DNA from: Chitinophagaceae bacterium UBA2791
Lineage (GTDB): Bacteria; Bacteroidota; Bacteroidia; Chitinophagales; Chitinophagaceae
DNA: 13,530 nt
Assembly: GCA_002352105.1 (NCBI GenBank)
Contig: DEHV01000066.1
Coordinates: 1 to 13,530 of the forward strand
Direction: 5' to 3'
Part shown: positions 1 through 6,625 of the stretch, in pieces
How positions within the stretch are numbered: position 1 is the stretch's first letter
Layout of the letters: every line of letters starts with the position of its first letter
Program-made: the position numbers and the translations under genes
The notes under the pieces: generated by a model
Told to the model about the DNA's origin: nothing
The model's input: the letters and a program-made list of their open reading frames with translations, nothing else
Database searches by the model: none

Positions 1-13
1 CTAAGAAGCGTAA

Positions 14-1882
14 GGATACACTATTACTACCGCGACCGGCGATACGGTTCATGTTGCTAACGATTTTGTCCATACCGATGGCATCCTTAACGGGTTGTTT
101 TCTGTGAAGGGAGACCTGACCGTTAATGCCGAAGCCGATGGGGGTACGGGAATGATCATCTTGAACGGCGCGGACGATCAAACCTATACGGTAGCGGAGG
201 AGGCTGCCCGCACTTGCCAGATCGTAGTAGATAAGCCTTTGGGCGGAGTAATACCGGCCCCGGGTACTACCGATCTATACATACAGGGGCTTAGCGTATT
301 GGCTGGTAGTTTTACCGCTCCCGCGGGAACAATGAACATAGGAGGGCAATGGAATACCAACGCTACGTTGTTTACGCATGCCGGCGGCAGCTTCGATGCG
401 AATAACGGCACAGTAGAGATCAACCCTAGTCATAGCTGTGCTACGCGAACCTATTTTATTGATGTTTTGCCTGAAACCCGGTTTTATGATTTTACGGTCA
501 ACGGGTTGTACAATTGCGTTAATTCAACCATTGCCTCAGCGGCGGGAGATACCATCCATGTACTGAACAACCTGCTCTACCAGGACGGCATTTCAACAGC
601 GAGGATTGCCGTTGCCGGAAATGTTACCGTACTGCCTTCTTTTGACGGTGGGAATGGGCAGTTGATATTTGAGGGAGCGGGGGATCAGCATTTTGATCTA
701 TCGGGCGCTACGGATCTGTTTAACGGCCCTTTGCTGATCAAGAAACCATCGGGCATCGTTAACCTGTTTTCTGCCTGTGTGTTGGATGCGCCGGGCCAGA
801 ACATAACTTTCAGCAAGGGTATCCTGGCGTCCACCGCAGCCAATTTGCTGACGATCGGAGATAATGTTACCGTAATAACGCCAAGCGACAGCAGTTTTGT
901 GGATGGGCCGGTCTCCAAGATCGGCAACGATGCTTTTGTTTTTCCTGTTGGTAAAAATCATTTATATGCTCCTATTGCCATATCGGCGCCGGAACATATC
1001 GCCGATCGGTTTACCGCTGAATATATTCCCGCCGATCCAGGCCCTCTTTATGATCGGACAGCTAAAGCCGTTAGCCTGGATGAAATCAGCAGTTGCGAAT
1101 ACTGGATGCTGCAAAGGGACAATGGCCTATCCGATGTGTCGGTAACATTAAGCTGGGATACTATCAGAAGCTGCAATGTGGTGAGCACAACCCATTTGCG
1201 CGTAGCGCGATGGGATGGAGGGGAATGGCGGGACGAAGGTATTGGCGGAACAACCGGCGACGTGAGTAAGGGAACCATCGTTTCGGGCGCTGCCGCTAGC
1301 GATTACGGCCCGTTTACGCTGTCGTCTCCGATCCTGATGATTGTATTGCCAGCTGAGTCCCTGAACTTAACGGGCCGGTCTAAAAGCAATAACAATGTTT
1401 TGAAATGGAGGACGCAGCCGGACGACCACAATACAAATTTTATCGTTGAAAAAAGTAAGGATGGCATACATTGGACGGCTATCGCGAGCATACATGGCGG
1501 AGAGGGTTCGTCGACAAAGGCCGATTTTAGTTATATCGATGCGAATCCCTACGAGGAGATATCCTATTACCGCCTGAAGCAAATCGATCCCTCGGGCAAG
1601 CCCAGCTATTCCCCGACCATTTCAATAAAAAACCGGCAGGAAAGTCTGCCTGACCTGACGATCTATCCCAATCCTTCGAAAGGGAAGATCAACCTGCAGT
1701 CTGATATCAGCATGGATATGATCTATTCGGTTGAGGTCTTCGACGCGGTGGGTAAAAAAGTGTACGGCAGCGACAGGGTCAGCCGGACCATCGACCTGTC
1801 TGGCCTTGCAGACGGCATGTACACCATGAGGTTTAATACCGTCGCAGGCATCATTATGAAGAGGGTGGTGATAAAAAGATAA
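14..1882 (+). CDS. T9SS-sorted repeat-containing surface protein (5'-incomplete)
   Basis: Large extracellular protein whose N-terminal part lies outside the window. Coding sense runs back past the first usable start (TTG at 95) to base 14, where in-frame TAA codons at 11-13 and 2-4 stop it. Residues encoded at 20-193 are homologous to those encoded at about 524-700 (shared pattern T-I...GDT-x-HV...DGI...G-x-x-TV...DGG-x-G...GA-x-DQ), so the protein is built of long beta-rich repeats about 169 residues apart. Counting from the TTG, residues ~424-510 resemble the fibronectin-like segment common in Bacteroidota secreted proteins (VLKWRT, SYYRLKQIDPSGK). Residues ~518-595 form a type A T9SS C-terminal sorting domain (YPNPSKG, LADGMYTMRF, terminal KRVVIKR). 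It is probably exported by T9SS and anchored at or released from the cell surface. The ligand or adhesion role cannot be read from the sequence. It is likely part of a longer gene carrying a frameshift, or a pseudogene. Confidence 0.8.
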   Translation, partial: GYTITTATGDTVHVANDFVHTDGILNGLFSVKGDLTVNAEADGGTGMIILNGADDQTYTVAEEAARTCQIVVDKPLGGVIPAPGTTDLYIQGLSVLAGSFTAPAGTMNIGGQWNTNATLFTHAGGSFDANNGTVEINPSHSCATRTYFIDVLPETRFYDFTVNGLYNCVNSTIASAAGDTIHVLNNLLYQDGISTARIAVAGNVTVLPSFDGGNGQLIFEGAGDQHFDLSGATDLFNGPLLIKKPSGIVNLFSACVLDAPGQNITFSKGILASTAANLLTIGDNVTVITPSDSSFVDGPVSKIGNDAFVFPVGKNHLYAPIAISAPEHIADRFTAEYIPADPGPLYDRTAKAVSLDEISSCEYWMLQRDNGLSDVSVTLSWDTIRSCNVVSTTHLRVARWDGGEWRDEGIGGTTGDVSKGTIVSGAAASDYGPFTLSSPILMIVLPAESLNLTGRSKSNNNVLKWRTQPDDHNTNFIVEKSKDGIHWTAIASIHGGEGSSTKADFSYIDANPYEEISYYRLKQIDPSGKPSYSPTISIKNRQESLPDLTIYPNPSKGKINLQSDISMDMIYSVEVFDAVGKKVYGSDRVSRTIDLSGLADGMYTMRFNTVAGIIMKRVVIKR

Positions 1883-1884
1883 GA

Positions 1885-3264
1885 TCAAAGCTGCCGGTAA
1901 ACGTCTTTGCCGAATTGCTCCAGCGAAGGATCCCTGGCGCCCATCAGCAATAAGGCGGTTCCCGGGGCGAGATGGGTTCTTGCCGCTTCCAGGAAGAGAT
2001 TCCTGTCCTCTATGAAATAGGCGTTTTTCCCCAATGCCTTTATGTCGTTGATCAGGTCAAGCGCGGAAATGTCCCTGGTTGCGGTTCCGCCTGCATAAAA
2101 GATCTCGCTCATCCATATTTCATCCTGTTCTCTTAGCGCCCGGCTGATCTCATGAACAAATTCCTTACGAAGGAATTTTGTCGGCCCGTACCCATGCGGT
2201 TGAAACCAGGCGACCACTTTATCAGATACCGGCTGGCAGGCAGTGATCGCGGCGGCGCATTTCGCGGGGTTGTGCGCGAAATCGTCCACTACCCATACGC
2301 CTTTTTTTTGCCCCAGTACCTGGGCGCGCCGGTAAATGCCTTCGTATTGTCGTAAGGCCGCGGCCGCTTCAGGCAATGAAACGCCTGCCAGGCTTGCCGC
2401 CGCCGTTGCGGCAACGGCATTTTCCATATTGTGCCGCCCTAAAATGTTCAATTCAAAATCCTGTCCATTTATGCTAAAGGAAATATGGAATCCCGATTGG
2501 CGGAATTCTGTCGCCTGGAACCCTGCATCGGTATCGCTGCCGTCTATGCAAAAATCATTTTTGGCCTCCGCGGATAGCCCCCGGGAATAGGGGTTTGACC
2601 GGTTTACCGAAAAACGGTTGCTGTTGTTGCGGAAGATCTCAAATACCCCGACCAATTCATCCAGTTCTTTATGATCTTTTTCAATATTCAGCAACACGCC
2701 TATTTCGGGGTGATACTGAACAATGGACCCATCGCTTTCATCGGCTTCAATGATCAACCACTCGCCCTTGCCCACGAAGGCATTGCCGATCTTTCCTTTT
2801 TTGATCAGGTCTACCAGCCCGGCGCCGCTGATCACAGAAGGTTGTTTGCCGGCATGCTTCATGATCTCAAACAACATCCCTGTAGTAGTGCTTTTGCCGC
2901 TGGTGCCGCCTATGGCGATGGTCTTTTTTGTAGCGGCGATCATCGCGAGCAGCTCAGAGCGTCGGACAATAGGGATACCCAGTTCCTTTGCCTTCCTTAC
3001 CTCGCTAACCGTGTCTTCAATAGCTGTGGAAACCACAACGAGATCCGTTGCAGCGTCAATGCCTTCTCCATCCTGCAGGAAACACCGGATGCCTTCGGCT
3101 TCCAGCTTTGCTTTTATATCGCCGGCCTTTCCTTCGTTAAAAAACCGATCGCTGCCGGCAACCTGCAGTCCCGCGCCTTGTAAATACTGGGCTATGGCGC
3201 TCATGCCGGCCCCGGCGATGCCAATAAAGAATGGATTCTTAATGTCTTCAAGCCTTGAGATCAT
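1885..3264 (-). CDS. MurC/Mpl-like Mur ligase family protein
   Basis: ATP-dependent peptide ligase of the Mur family (cytoplasmic). MurC joins L-Ala to UDP-MurNAc, and Mpl attaches recycled tripeptide. Numbering from an in-frame TTG at 3273: an N-terminal Rossmann segment starts at ~15 (FIGIAGAGMSAIA), the P-loop GGTSGKSTT is at 122-130, EADESDGS at 176-183, NIEKDH at 196-201, GRHNMENA at 279-286 and DDFAHNP at 330-336. These match the three-domain MurC/Mpl layout, and the length (~460) fits. The P-loop departs from the GTHGKTT usual in MurC and Mpl: Ser replaces His, and Ser-Thr follows Lys. This suggests a divergent paralogue rather than the housekeeping MurC. I prefer the ATG at 3264 because a TACATTTG promoter-like element overlaps the TTG. 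The gene converges on the T9SS gene with 2 bases between stop codons. Substrate is unresolved. Confidence 0.85.
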   Translation of the reverse strand: MISRLEDIKNPFFIGIAGAGMSAIAQYLQGAGLQVAGSDRFFNEGKAGDIKAKLEAEGIRCFLQDGEGIDAATDLVVVSTAIEDTVSEVRKAKELGIPIVRRSELLAMIAATKKTIAIGGTSGKSTTTGMLFEIMKHAGKQPSVISGAGLVDLIKKGKIGNAFVGKGEWLIIEADESDGSIVQYHPEIGVLLNIEKDHKELDELVGVFEIFRNNSNRFSVNRSNPYSRGLSAEAKNDFCIDGSDTDAGFQATEFRQSGFHISFSINGQDFELNILGRHNMENAVAATAAASLAGVSLPEAAAALRQYEGIYRRAQVLGQKKGVWVVDDFAHNPAKCAAAITACQPVSDKVVAWFQPHGYGPTKFLRKEFVHEISRALREQDEIWMSEIFYAGGTATRDISALDLINDIKALGKNAYFIEDRNLFLEAARTHLAPGTALLLMGARDPSLEQFGKDVYRQL

Positions 3265-3270
3265 AGCCCA

Positions 3271-3278
3271 CAAATGTA
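3271..3278 (-). promoter_or_regulatory. Candidate -7 promoter element of the Mur ligase gene
   Basis: On the - strand this reads TACATTTG, an exact match to the Bacteroidota -7 consensus TAnnTTTG. It sits 6 bases before the ATG at 3264. I find no TTG -33 element at 19-21 bases upstream. If it is used, transcription would start at or within a few bases of the ATG, giving a leaderless or almost leaderless mRNA. Seen as a motif only. Confidence 0.25.
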
Positions 3279-3449
3279 AACAAATGACGGTTGATTCGCA
3301 TGGGAGCGCCTAATGTTTATGCTCCATTTTTGAAACCTGTTCTCTTGGGGAGCATTAGCGTATGAGCGCTACCGTTCCTTTTTGGAAGTGCGACGCTTCA
3401 TTTTTGATCTTATAAAAGCATTGCCATATGCTTGAGGTTCCGCGCCTTA
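3274..3449. other. Hairpin-rich intergenic spacer between pirin and Mur ligase
   Basis: No gene is supported here. The spacer holds several short inverted repeats: ATGCTCC at 3319-3325 with GGAGCAT at 3349-3355; TAGCG at 3356-3360 with CGCTA at 3367-3371; and a 6-pair hairpin at 3385-3399 (loop CGA, one G-T pair) followed on the + strand by TTTTT at 3401-3405. The last looks like a + strand terminator, but no + strand gene precedes it. The segment forms the 3' end of the pirin transcript and the upstream region of the Mur ligase gene. Confidence 0.4.
3411..3433 (-). terminator. Weak candidate terminator after pirin
   Basis: About 17 bases past the pirin stop codon the - strand can form a 6-pair stem AAGCAT/ATGCTT (plus-strand 3428-3433 and 3416-3421) with a 6-base loop, running into TTATA. 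It is AT-rich and the T run is short, so it is only a modest terminator. Confidence 0.3.
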
Positions 3450-4322
3450 TTAATCTTCGAGGTAGCCGAATTTGCCATTGTTATAGTCTTTGAAAGCCTG
3501 TACGATCTCTTCGCGGGTGTTCATCACAAAGGGGCCGTGGGCTGCAATGGGCTCCCGGAGCGGCTCGCCGCTCAATACCAGGGCCACTGCGTCTTCCAGG
3601 GCTTCAATGGTAAAGGTTTGGCCTTCTTTTTTAAACAGGGCAAAATGGTCCTGGGGAACGGTTTCGCTGTCGTTCACCCTCGCGCTTCCTTCGATCATTA
3701 AAATAGCCGTCGTATAATCTGCCGGGAAGCTGAATGTTTTCTTTGATCCTTTTTTCAACCTGGCATTGAACAGGTGAATGGGCGAGAATGTAGCGGCCTT
3801 TCCCTTATATCCTTCATATTCTCCGGCGATGATCTCTATTTCGCCCCCGCCGTCAGGCAGCGGTATTTTTTTCATATCGGCATTGCGCAGGTTCTGGTAT
3901 CCGGGCATGCCTGATTTGTATTTGGCGGGGAGGTTTACCCATAATTGCACCATCTGGAATTCGCCGCCTTTCTTACTCCATTCTTTTTCATGGAATTCTT
4001 TGTGCAGGATGCCGCTGGCAGCCGTCATCCATTGTACATCACCTTCATGTATCACGCCCCCGCCGCCTGAACTGTCGGCATGCTCCACGCTTCCCTTGTA
4101 AGCAATGGTCACCGTTTCAAAACCCTTGTGAGGATGCGCGCCTATACCGCGGGGAATTTCGGAGGGACTGAAGCGGTATTTACTGTTGTAGTCCAGCATA
4201 ATGAAGGGGTCCATCTCCTCCATGGTAGAAGCGCCGGGAATAAAATTATGCACCCGGAAGCCGTCGCCTACGAAATGCGGCGCGGCGGGCGCGATTATTT
4301 TTGCTATTTTCTTTGTGCTCAT
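3450..4322 (-). CDS. Pirin family protein
   Basis: Bicupin metal-binding protein of the pirin family (cytoplasmic). Human pirin is an iron-dependent transcriptional cofactor. The bacterial homologues PA pirin-like and YhhW include quercetin 2,3-dioxygenases, and others modulate metabolic enzymes. The N-terminal cupin carries all four metal ligands: His63 and His65 in AHPHKGFE, then His107 and Glu109 in GILHKEF, matching His56, His58, His101 and Glu103 of human pirin. The preceding GDVQWMTA block is also typical. The C-terminal cupin ends in LREPIAAHGPFVMNT, another family signature. At 290 residues it has normal length and looks intact. The ATG at 4322 follows a very A-rich leader (Bacteroidota style, no Shine-Dalgarno). 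It is a single gene, transcribed divergently from the exported-protein/solA unit. A perfect 18-bp palindrome 38 bases upstream suggests control by a dimeric repressor or activator. The family call is firm; the physiological role is not. Confidence 0.95.
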   Translation of the reverse strand: MSTKKIAKIIAPAAPHFVGDGFRVHNFIPGASTMEEMDPFIMLDYNSKYRFSPSEIPRGIGAHPHKGFETVTIAYKGSVEHADSSGGGGVIHEGDVQWMTAASGILHKEFHEKEWSKKGGEFQMVQLWVNLPAKYKSGMPGYQNLRNADMKKIPLPDGGGEIEIIAGEYEGYKGKAATFSPIHLFNARLKKGSKKTFSFPADYTTAILMIEGSARVNDSETVPQDHFALFKKEGQTFTIEALEDAVALVLSGEPLREPIAAHGPFVMNTREEIVQAFKDYNNGKFGYLED

Positions 4323-4360
4323 GATATTTTTGATTTTTTTTGTTGTATTAATGATCGGAA

Positions 4361-4378
4361 GCTCTTAATATTAAGAGC
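4361..4378. promoter_or_regulatory. 18-bp perfect palindrome, candidate operator of pirin
   Basis: GCTCTTAATATTAAGAGC is identical to its own reverse complement over 18 bases. It begins 38 bases upstream of the pirin start codon, where a promoter would be expected. Such symmetry is typical of binding sites for homodimeric helix-turn-helix regulators. The AT-rich centre could also be part of the promoter. No regulator gene lies in the window. Confidence 0.4.
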
Positions 4379-4493
4379 GATCCTGAATAGTTTATCCCAG
4401 GGAAGTGATCGTTGGTTGGATCGCTGCAGCCGACCTCCTTTTTTGATAAAACAAAAATACAACGCGGGCGGCTCCATTCCATTGATGTAGGGC

Positions 4494-4703
4494 AAGTAAT
4501 CGTATTGATATAGGATAATGACTGTAAAGCTTTCTTGATGCTATTGCCGGAGCAGACAAGTAATCGCGTTGATACTGGGTAATGCCTTTAAGGCTTTCTG
4601 ATCTGTTGCGGGGGCAGACAAACAATCACATTGATATAGGATAATAACTTCAATGGTTTGCAGAAACGCGCTGGCCCGGTTATAGCTTTAATGGTTTTAT
4701 ACG
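4494..4703. repeat. Imperfect ~63-bp tandem repeats
   Basis: Copy 1 (4494-4557, 64 bp) and copy 2 (4558-4619, 62 bp) both open with AAGTAATCG and close with GCAGAC, and share TTGATA, GGTAATG/GGATAATG and GCTTTC inside. Copy 3 (4620 to ~4670) keeps CAATCACATTGATATAGG and the core ATAACTTCAATGGTTT. A core-only fourth copy occurs at ~4680-4698 (TATAGCTTTAATGGTTTT). A fragment ATTGATGTAGGG at 4481-4492 may be the edge of another copy. The first two copies would be read in different frames by a - strand open frame that crosses them, so this is a DNA-level repeat, not a protein repeat. Confidence 0.7.
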
Positions 4704-4705
4704 AC

Positions 4706-4740
4706 TGCGGATAAAAGCTCGCTAGGATTCGCTATCCGCA
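4706..4740. repeat. 8-bp inverted repeat
   Basis: TGCGGATA at 4706-4713 pairs perfectly with TATCCGCA at 4733-4740 across a 19-base loop. No T run follows, so a terminator is unlikely. It lies 17 bases before the -33 element of the candidate promoter and could be a regulator site or an RNA hairpin. Confidence 0.4.
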
Positions 4741-4756
4741 TAAGCAAAAGATTGTA

Positions 4757-4786
4757 TTGAGAAAAGAATTCAATAACTTAGTTTTA
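4757..4786 (+). promoter_or_regulatory. Candidate promoter of the exported-protein/solA unit
   Basis: TTG at 4757-4759, a 19-base spacer, then TAGTTTTA at 4779-4786. This fits the Bacteroidota pattern TTG-N19-21-TAnnTTTG with one mismatch at the last base. It would leave a leader of about 85 bases before the start at 4879. Motif match only. Confidence 0.35.
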
Positions 4787-4878
4787 ATGCAACTTTCTCC
4801 GGTCTCTGCTTCTTGTCCTGACTTTAGACAAGGCAGGCATTGGCGGAAATCGATTAACTCCTGAACTTAAGTACGATT

Positions 4879-6600
4879 ATGAAAATGAGTTTTTTTTGGG
4901 CCTGCCTGGTTTTTTCTTTTGCAGGCTTTGCACAGAAGCCCAGGATAGCCTGGGGAGGCGAATTTAAGCTTCGTAAGGGAAGCACGGACCTGGAAGTGAT
5001 ACATGCGGATAAAAGCGGCGTTTACCTGCAAGAAAGCCACCAGGCGCTAAAAAGCTATTTTGTTGTCGGCGCAACGACGCGAGCGTCCGCAACGCTTGTA
5101 AAACTGGATAAAAACCTAAACGAAATATACCGTAGCCATTTCAACCAGGAGTTGAAAGGAAAGGAATTTATTCAGTTTTTTGCGCTACAGGAGAAGCTGC
5201 TGGTATTCGCGTCCGAGTATATAAGACCGGAGAAACAACTGAATATCTACGGCGCAGAGGTAAACAAAAACTCGGGCATGCTGGGGGGAAAGTGGATGCA
5301 GGTAGCCAGTTTTCAAAAAGAGGAAAGAAAAGACGATATAAATTTGAAGATCACCTACAATGCCGACAGTACCGATATGGTGATCGTAAGCAGCATTGAG
5401 GGAAAGGAAAGGAATGAATACATGGTCCAGGAGTTTGATAAGGACTTGAAGCCAACCGCCAAGACGGCGACCATCTCCAATGAATTTGATCCTAAAACCT
5501 TTCAGCTTGAAGATGTATTGTATACCATTAAAAAGAAAATAATCCTGGTGGGTAGGGTTTATGAATACCAGGAAGGAAAAAAGAAGAAAGAGAAGTTCCT
5601 GGATTTTGCTAACTATAATATTCGCATATATAATGAAGAAGGAAAACTGGAGAGGGAAATAGATACGAATGTGGATGGCAAATGGCTAGCCAGTACAAAA
5701 CTTGTCCAGGAAAAAGATAAGGATATTGTGCTGGCAGCGTTCTACAGCGATCAAAAAAAAGGAAAAACGATCGACGGCATGCTGGTGCAACGTATTCATC
5801 CGGTTACCGGAGAGGTGATCTCTACAAGCAATAAAAAGATAAGTAACGCTTTACTATCCTACGATACGGACGACTCTCCTGATGAAGAAGAAAGCAAGGC
5901 GGAGAGAAAGGAAAGGGAGAGACTTGAAAAATTAAAAGATGAGGGAGAAGGTTTTTCAAAGTACATGCAGTTCAGGAATATTTTTTATACTAAGAATAAT
6001 GAGCTGGTCATACTGGCTGAAAAGTACAATAGTTTTATTGCCACTTCTTATGACTATGGGGCCCCTGGGGTAAACGGAATGCCGGGCAGGTCTACGGCCA
6101 CCAGCTACCGGGTACACGACAGCGGCGATATCCTGATGTGCAAGATCGATGCGGGCGGTAATATCGGATGGCTCCAGGTATTTCTCAAAGCGCAGCGGGA
6201 AAGAACGTATGCCATATCTAAAACTTATCTTGCCGGCCAATATGGCGTTGCCGGTTTTTTTGACGTTGCCAATACGCCGTATTATTCCGGCTTTGGAGCG
6301 ATCCAGTCGAACAATTCCATCCAGGTTTTTTTTAACGATAATCCTAAAAATGCCGTGGTGACGCAGCCCGGGCAAAAAGTGAAGCTTACCACCCGTTTTG
6401 ATAAATCAGATTGCTTTGTATTATCTATAGATGAAGCTACCGGCAAGGCTACAAGAAAAATGTTCTTTGGCAATGGGGATGAACCTACCGCCATGCCAAG
6501 GCTTGGTTCGGTAATAGATAATAGCATGTATCTCGTGGGAAAAGAAGATCGACTGTTGGGAAAAACAAAGATTGCGGTAGCCAAGATTACCATTAAGTAG
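4879..6600 (+). CDS. Exported protein of unknown function
   Basis: I do not recognise a named family. Residues 1-18 form a signal peptide (MKMSFFWACLVF, then AGFA before Gln19), so the product is exported to the periplasm or beyond. There is no lipobox and no T9SS tail. The mature part is rich in short beta-strand patterns with phrases such as ATLVKLDKNLNEIYR and DILMCKIDAGGNIGW, which recall the repeated strand units of beta-propeller proteins. This is a guess from composition. A highly charged stretch at ~329-357 (DDSPDEEESKAERKERERLE) probably forms a loop or short helix between two halves. A Gly/Pro-rich insert follows at ~391-404. Start choice rests on the signal peptide; there is no clear Shine-Dalgarno. 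solA starts 25 bases after its stop, so the two are probably co-transcribed. Whether they work together is unknown. Confidence 0.85.
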   Translation: MKMSFFWACLVFSFAGFAQKPRIAWGGEFKLRKGSTDLEVIHADKSGVYLQESHQALKSYFVVGATTRASATLVKLDKNLNEIYRSHFNQELKGKEFIQFFALQEKLLVFASEYIRPEKQLNIYGAEVNKNSGMLGGKWMQVASFQKEERKDDINLKITYNADSTDMVIVSSIEGKERNEYMVQEFDKDLKPTAKTATISNEFDPKTFQLEDVLYTIKKKIILVGRVYEYQEGKKKKEKFLDFANYNIRIYNEEGKLEREIDTNVDGKWLASTKLVQEKDKDIVLAAFYSDQKKGKTIDGMLVQRIHPVTGEVISTSNKKISNALLSYDTDDSPDEEESKAERKERERLEKLKDEGEGFSKYMQFRNIFYTKNNELVILAEKYNSFIATSYDYGAPGVNGMPGRSTATSYRVHDSGDILMCKIDAGGNIGWLQVFLKAQRERTYAISKTYLAGQYGVAGFFDVANTPYYSGFGAIQSNNSIQVFFNDNPKNAVVTQPGQKVKLTTRFDKSDCFVLSIDEATGKATRKMFFGNGDEPTAMPRLGSVIDNSMYLVGKEDRLLGKTKIAVAKITIK

Positions 6601-6625
6601 CGCTTAACTGATCAACTCTATAAGG

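Larger units (their letters stand above)
4323..4878. other. 556-base divergent intergenic region
   Basis: No credible gene lies here. In order it contains: the A-rich pirin leader; the 18-bp palindrome; a 7-bp inverted repeat GCGATCC/GGATCGC at 4377-4383 and 4418-4424; a terminator-like hairpin at 4414-4435 (GGTTGG/CCGACC) followed by six T at 4439-4444 on the + strand, with no + strand gene upstream; the ~63-bp tandem repeats; an 8-bp inverted repeat at 4706-4740; a candidate promoter at 4757-4786; and a small hairpin CTTGTC/GACAAG at 4812-4832 in the presumed leader of the exported-protein gene. Confidence 0.6.

Noticed and set aside
2671..3313. Long + strand open frames of 170 and 196 codons
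   Set aside because: Both lie wholly or largely antisense to the Mur ligase gene, whose family motifs are unmistakable. Their translations show no domain, signal peptide or ribosome site.
4414..4444. Hairpin plus T6 on the + strand as a terminator
   Set aside because: No + strand gene precedes it; the neighbour is pirin on the - strand. It is kept only as a structural note.
4392..4625. 77-codon - strand open frame over the tandem repeats
   Set aside because: Its two repeat copies are read in different frames, it starts with a non-ATG codon and it has no recognisable protein features. The repeat is better explained at DNA level.
5956..6375. 139-codon - strand open frame
   Set aside because: It is antisense to the exported-protein gene, has no family features and fits a chance shadow frame.
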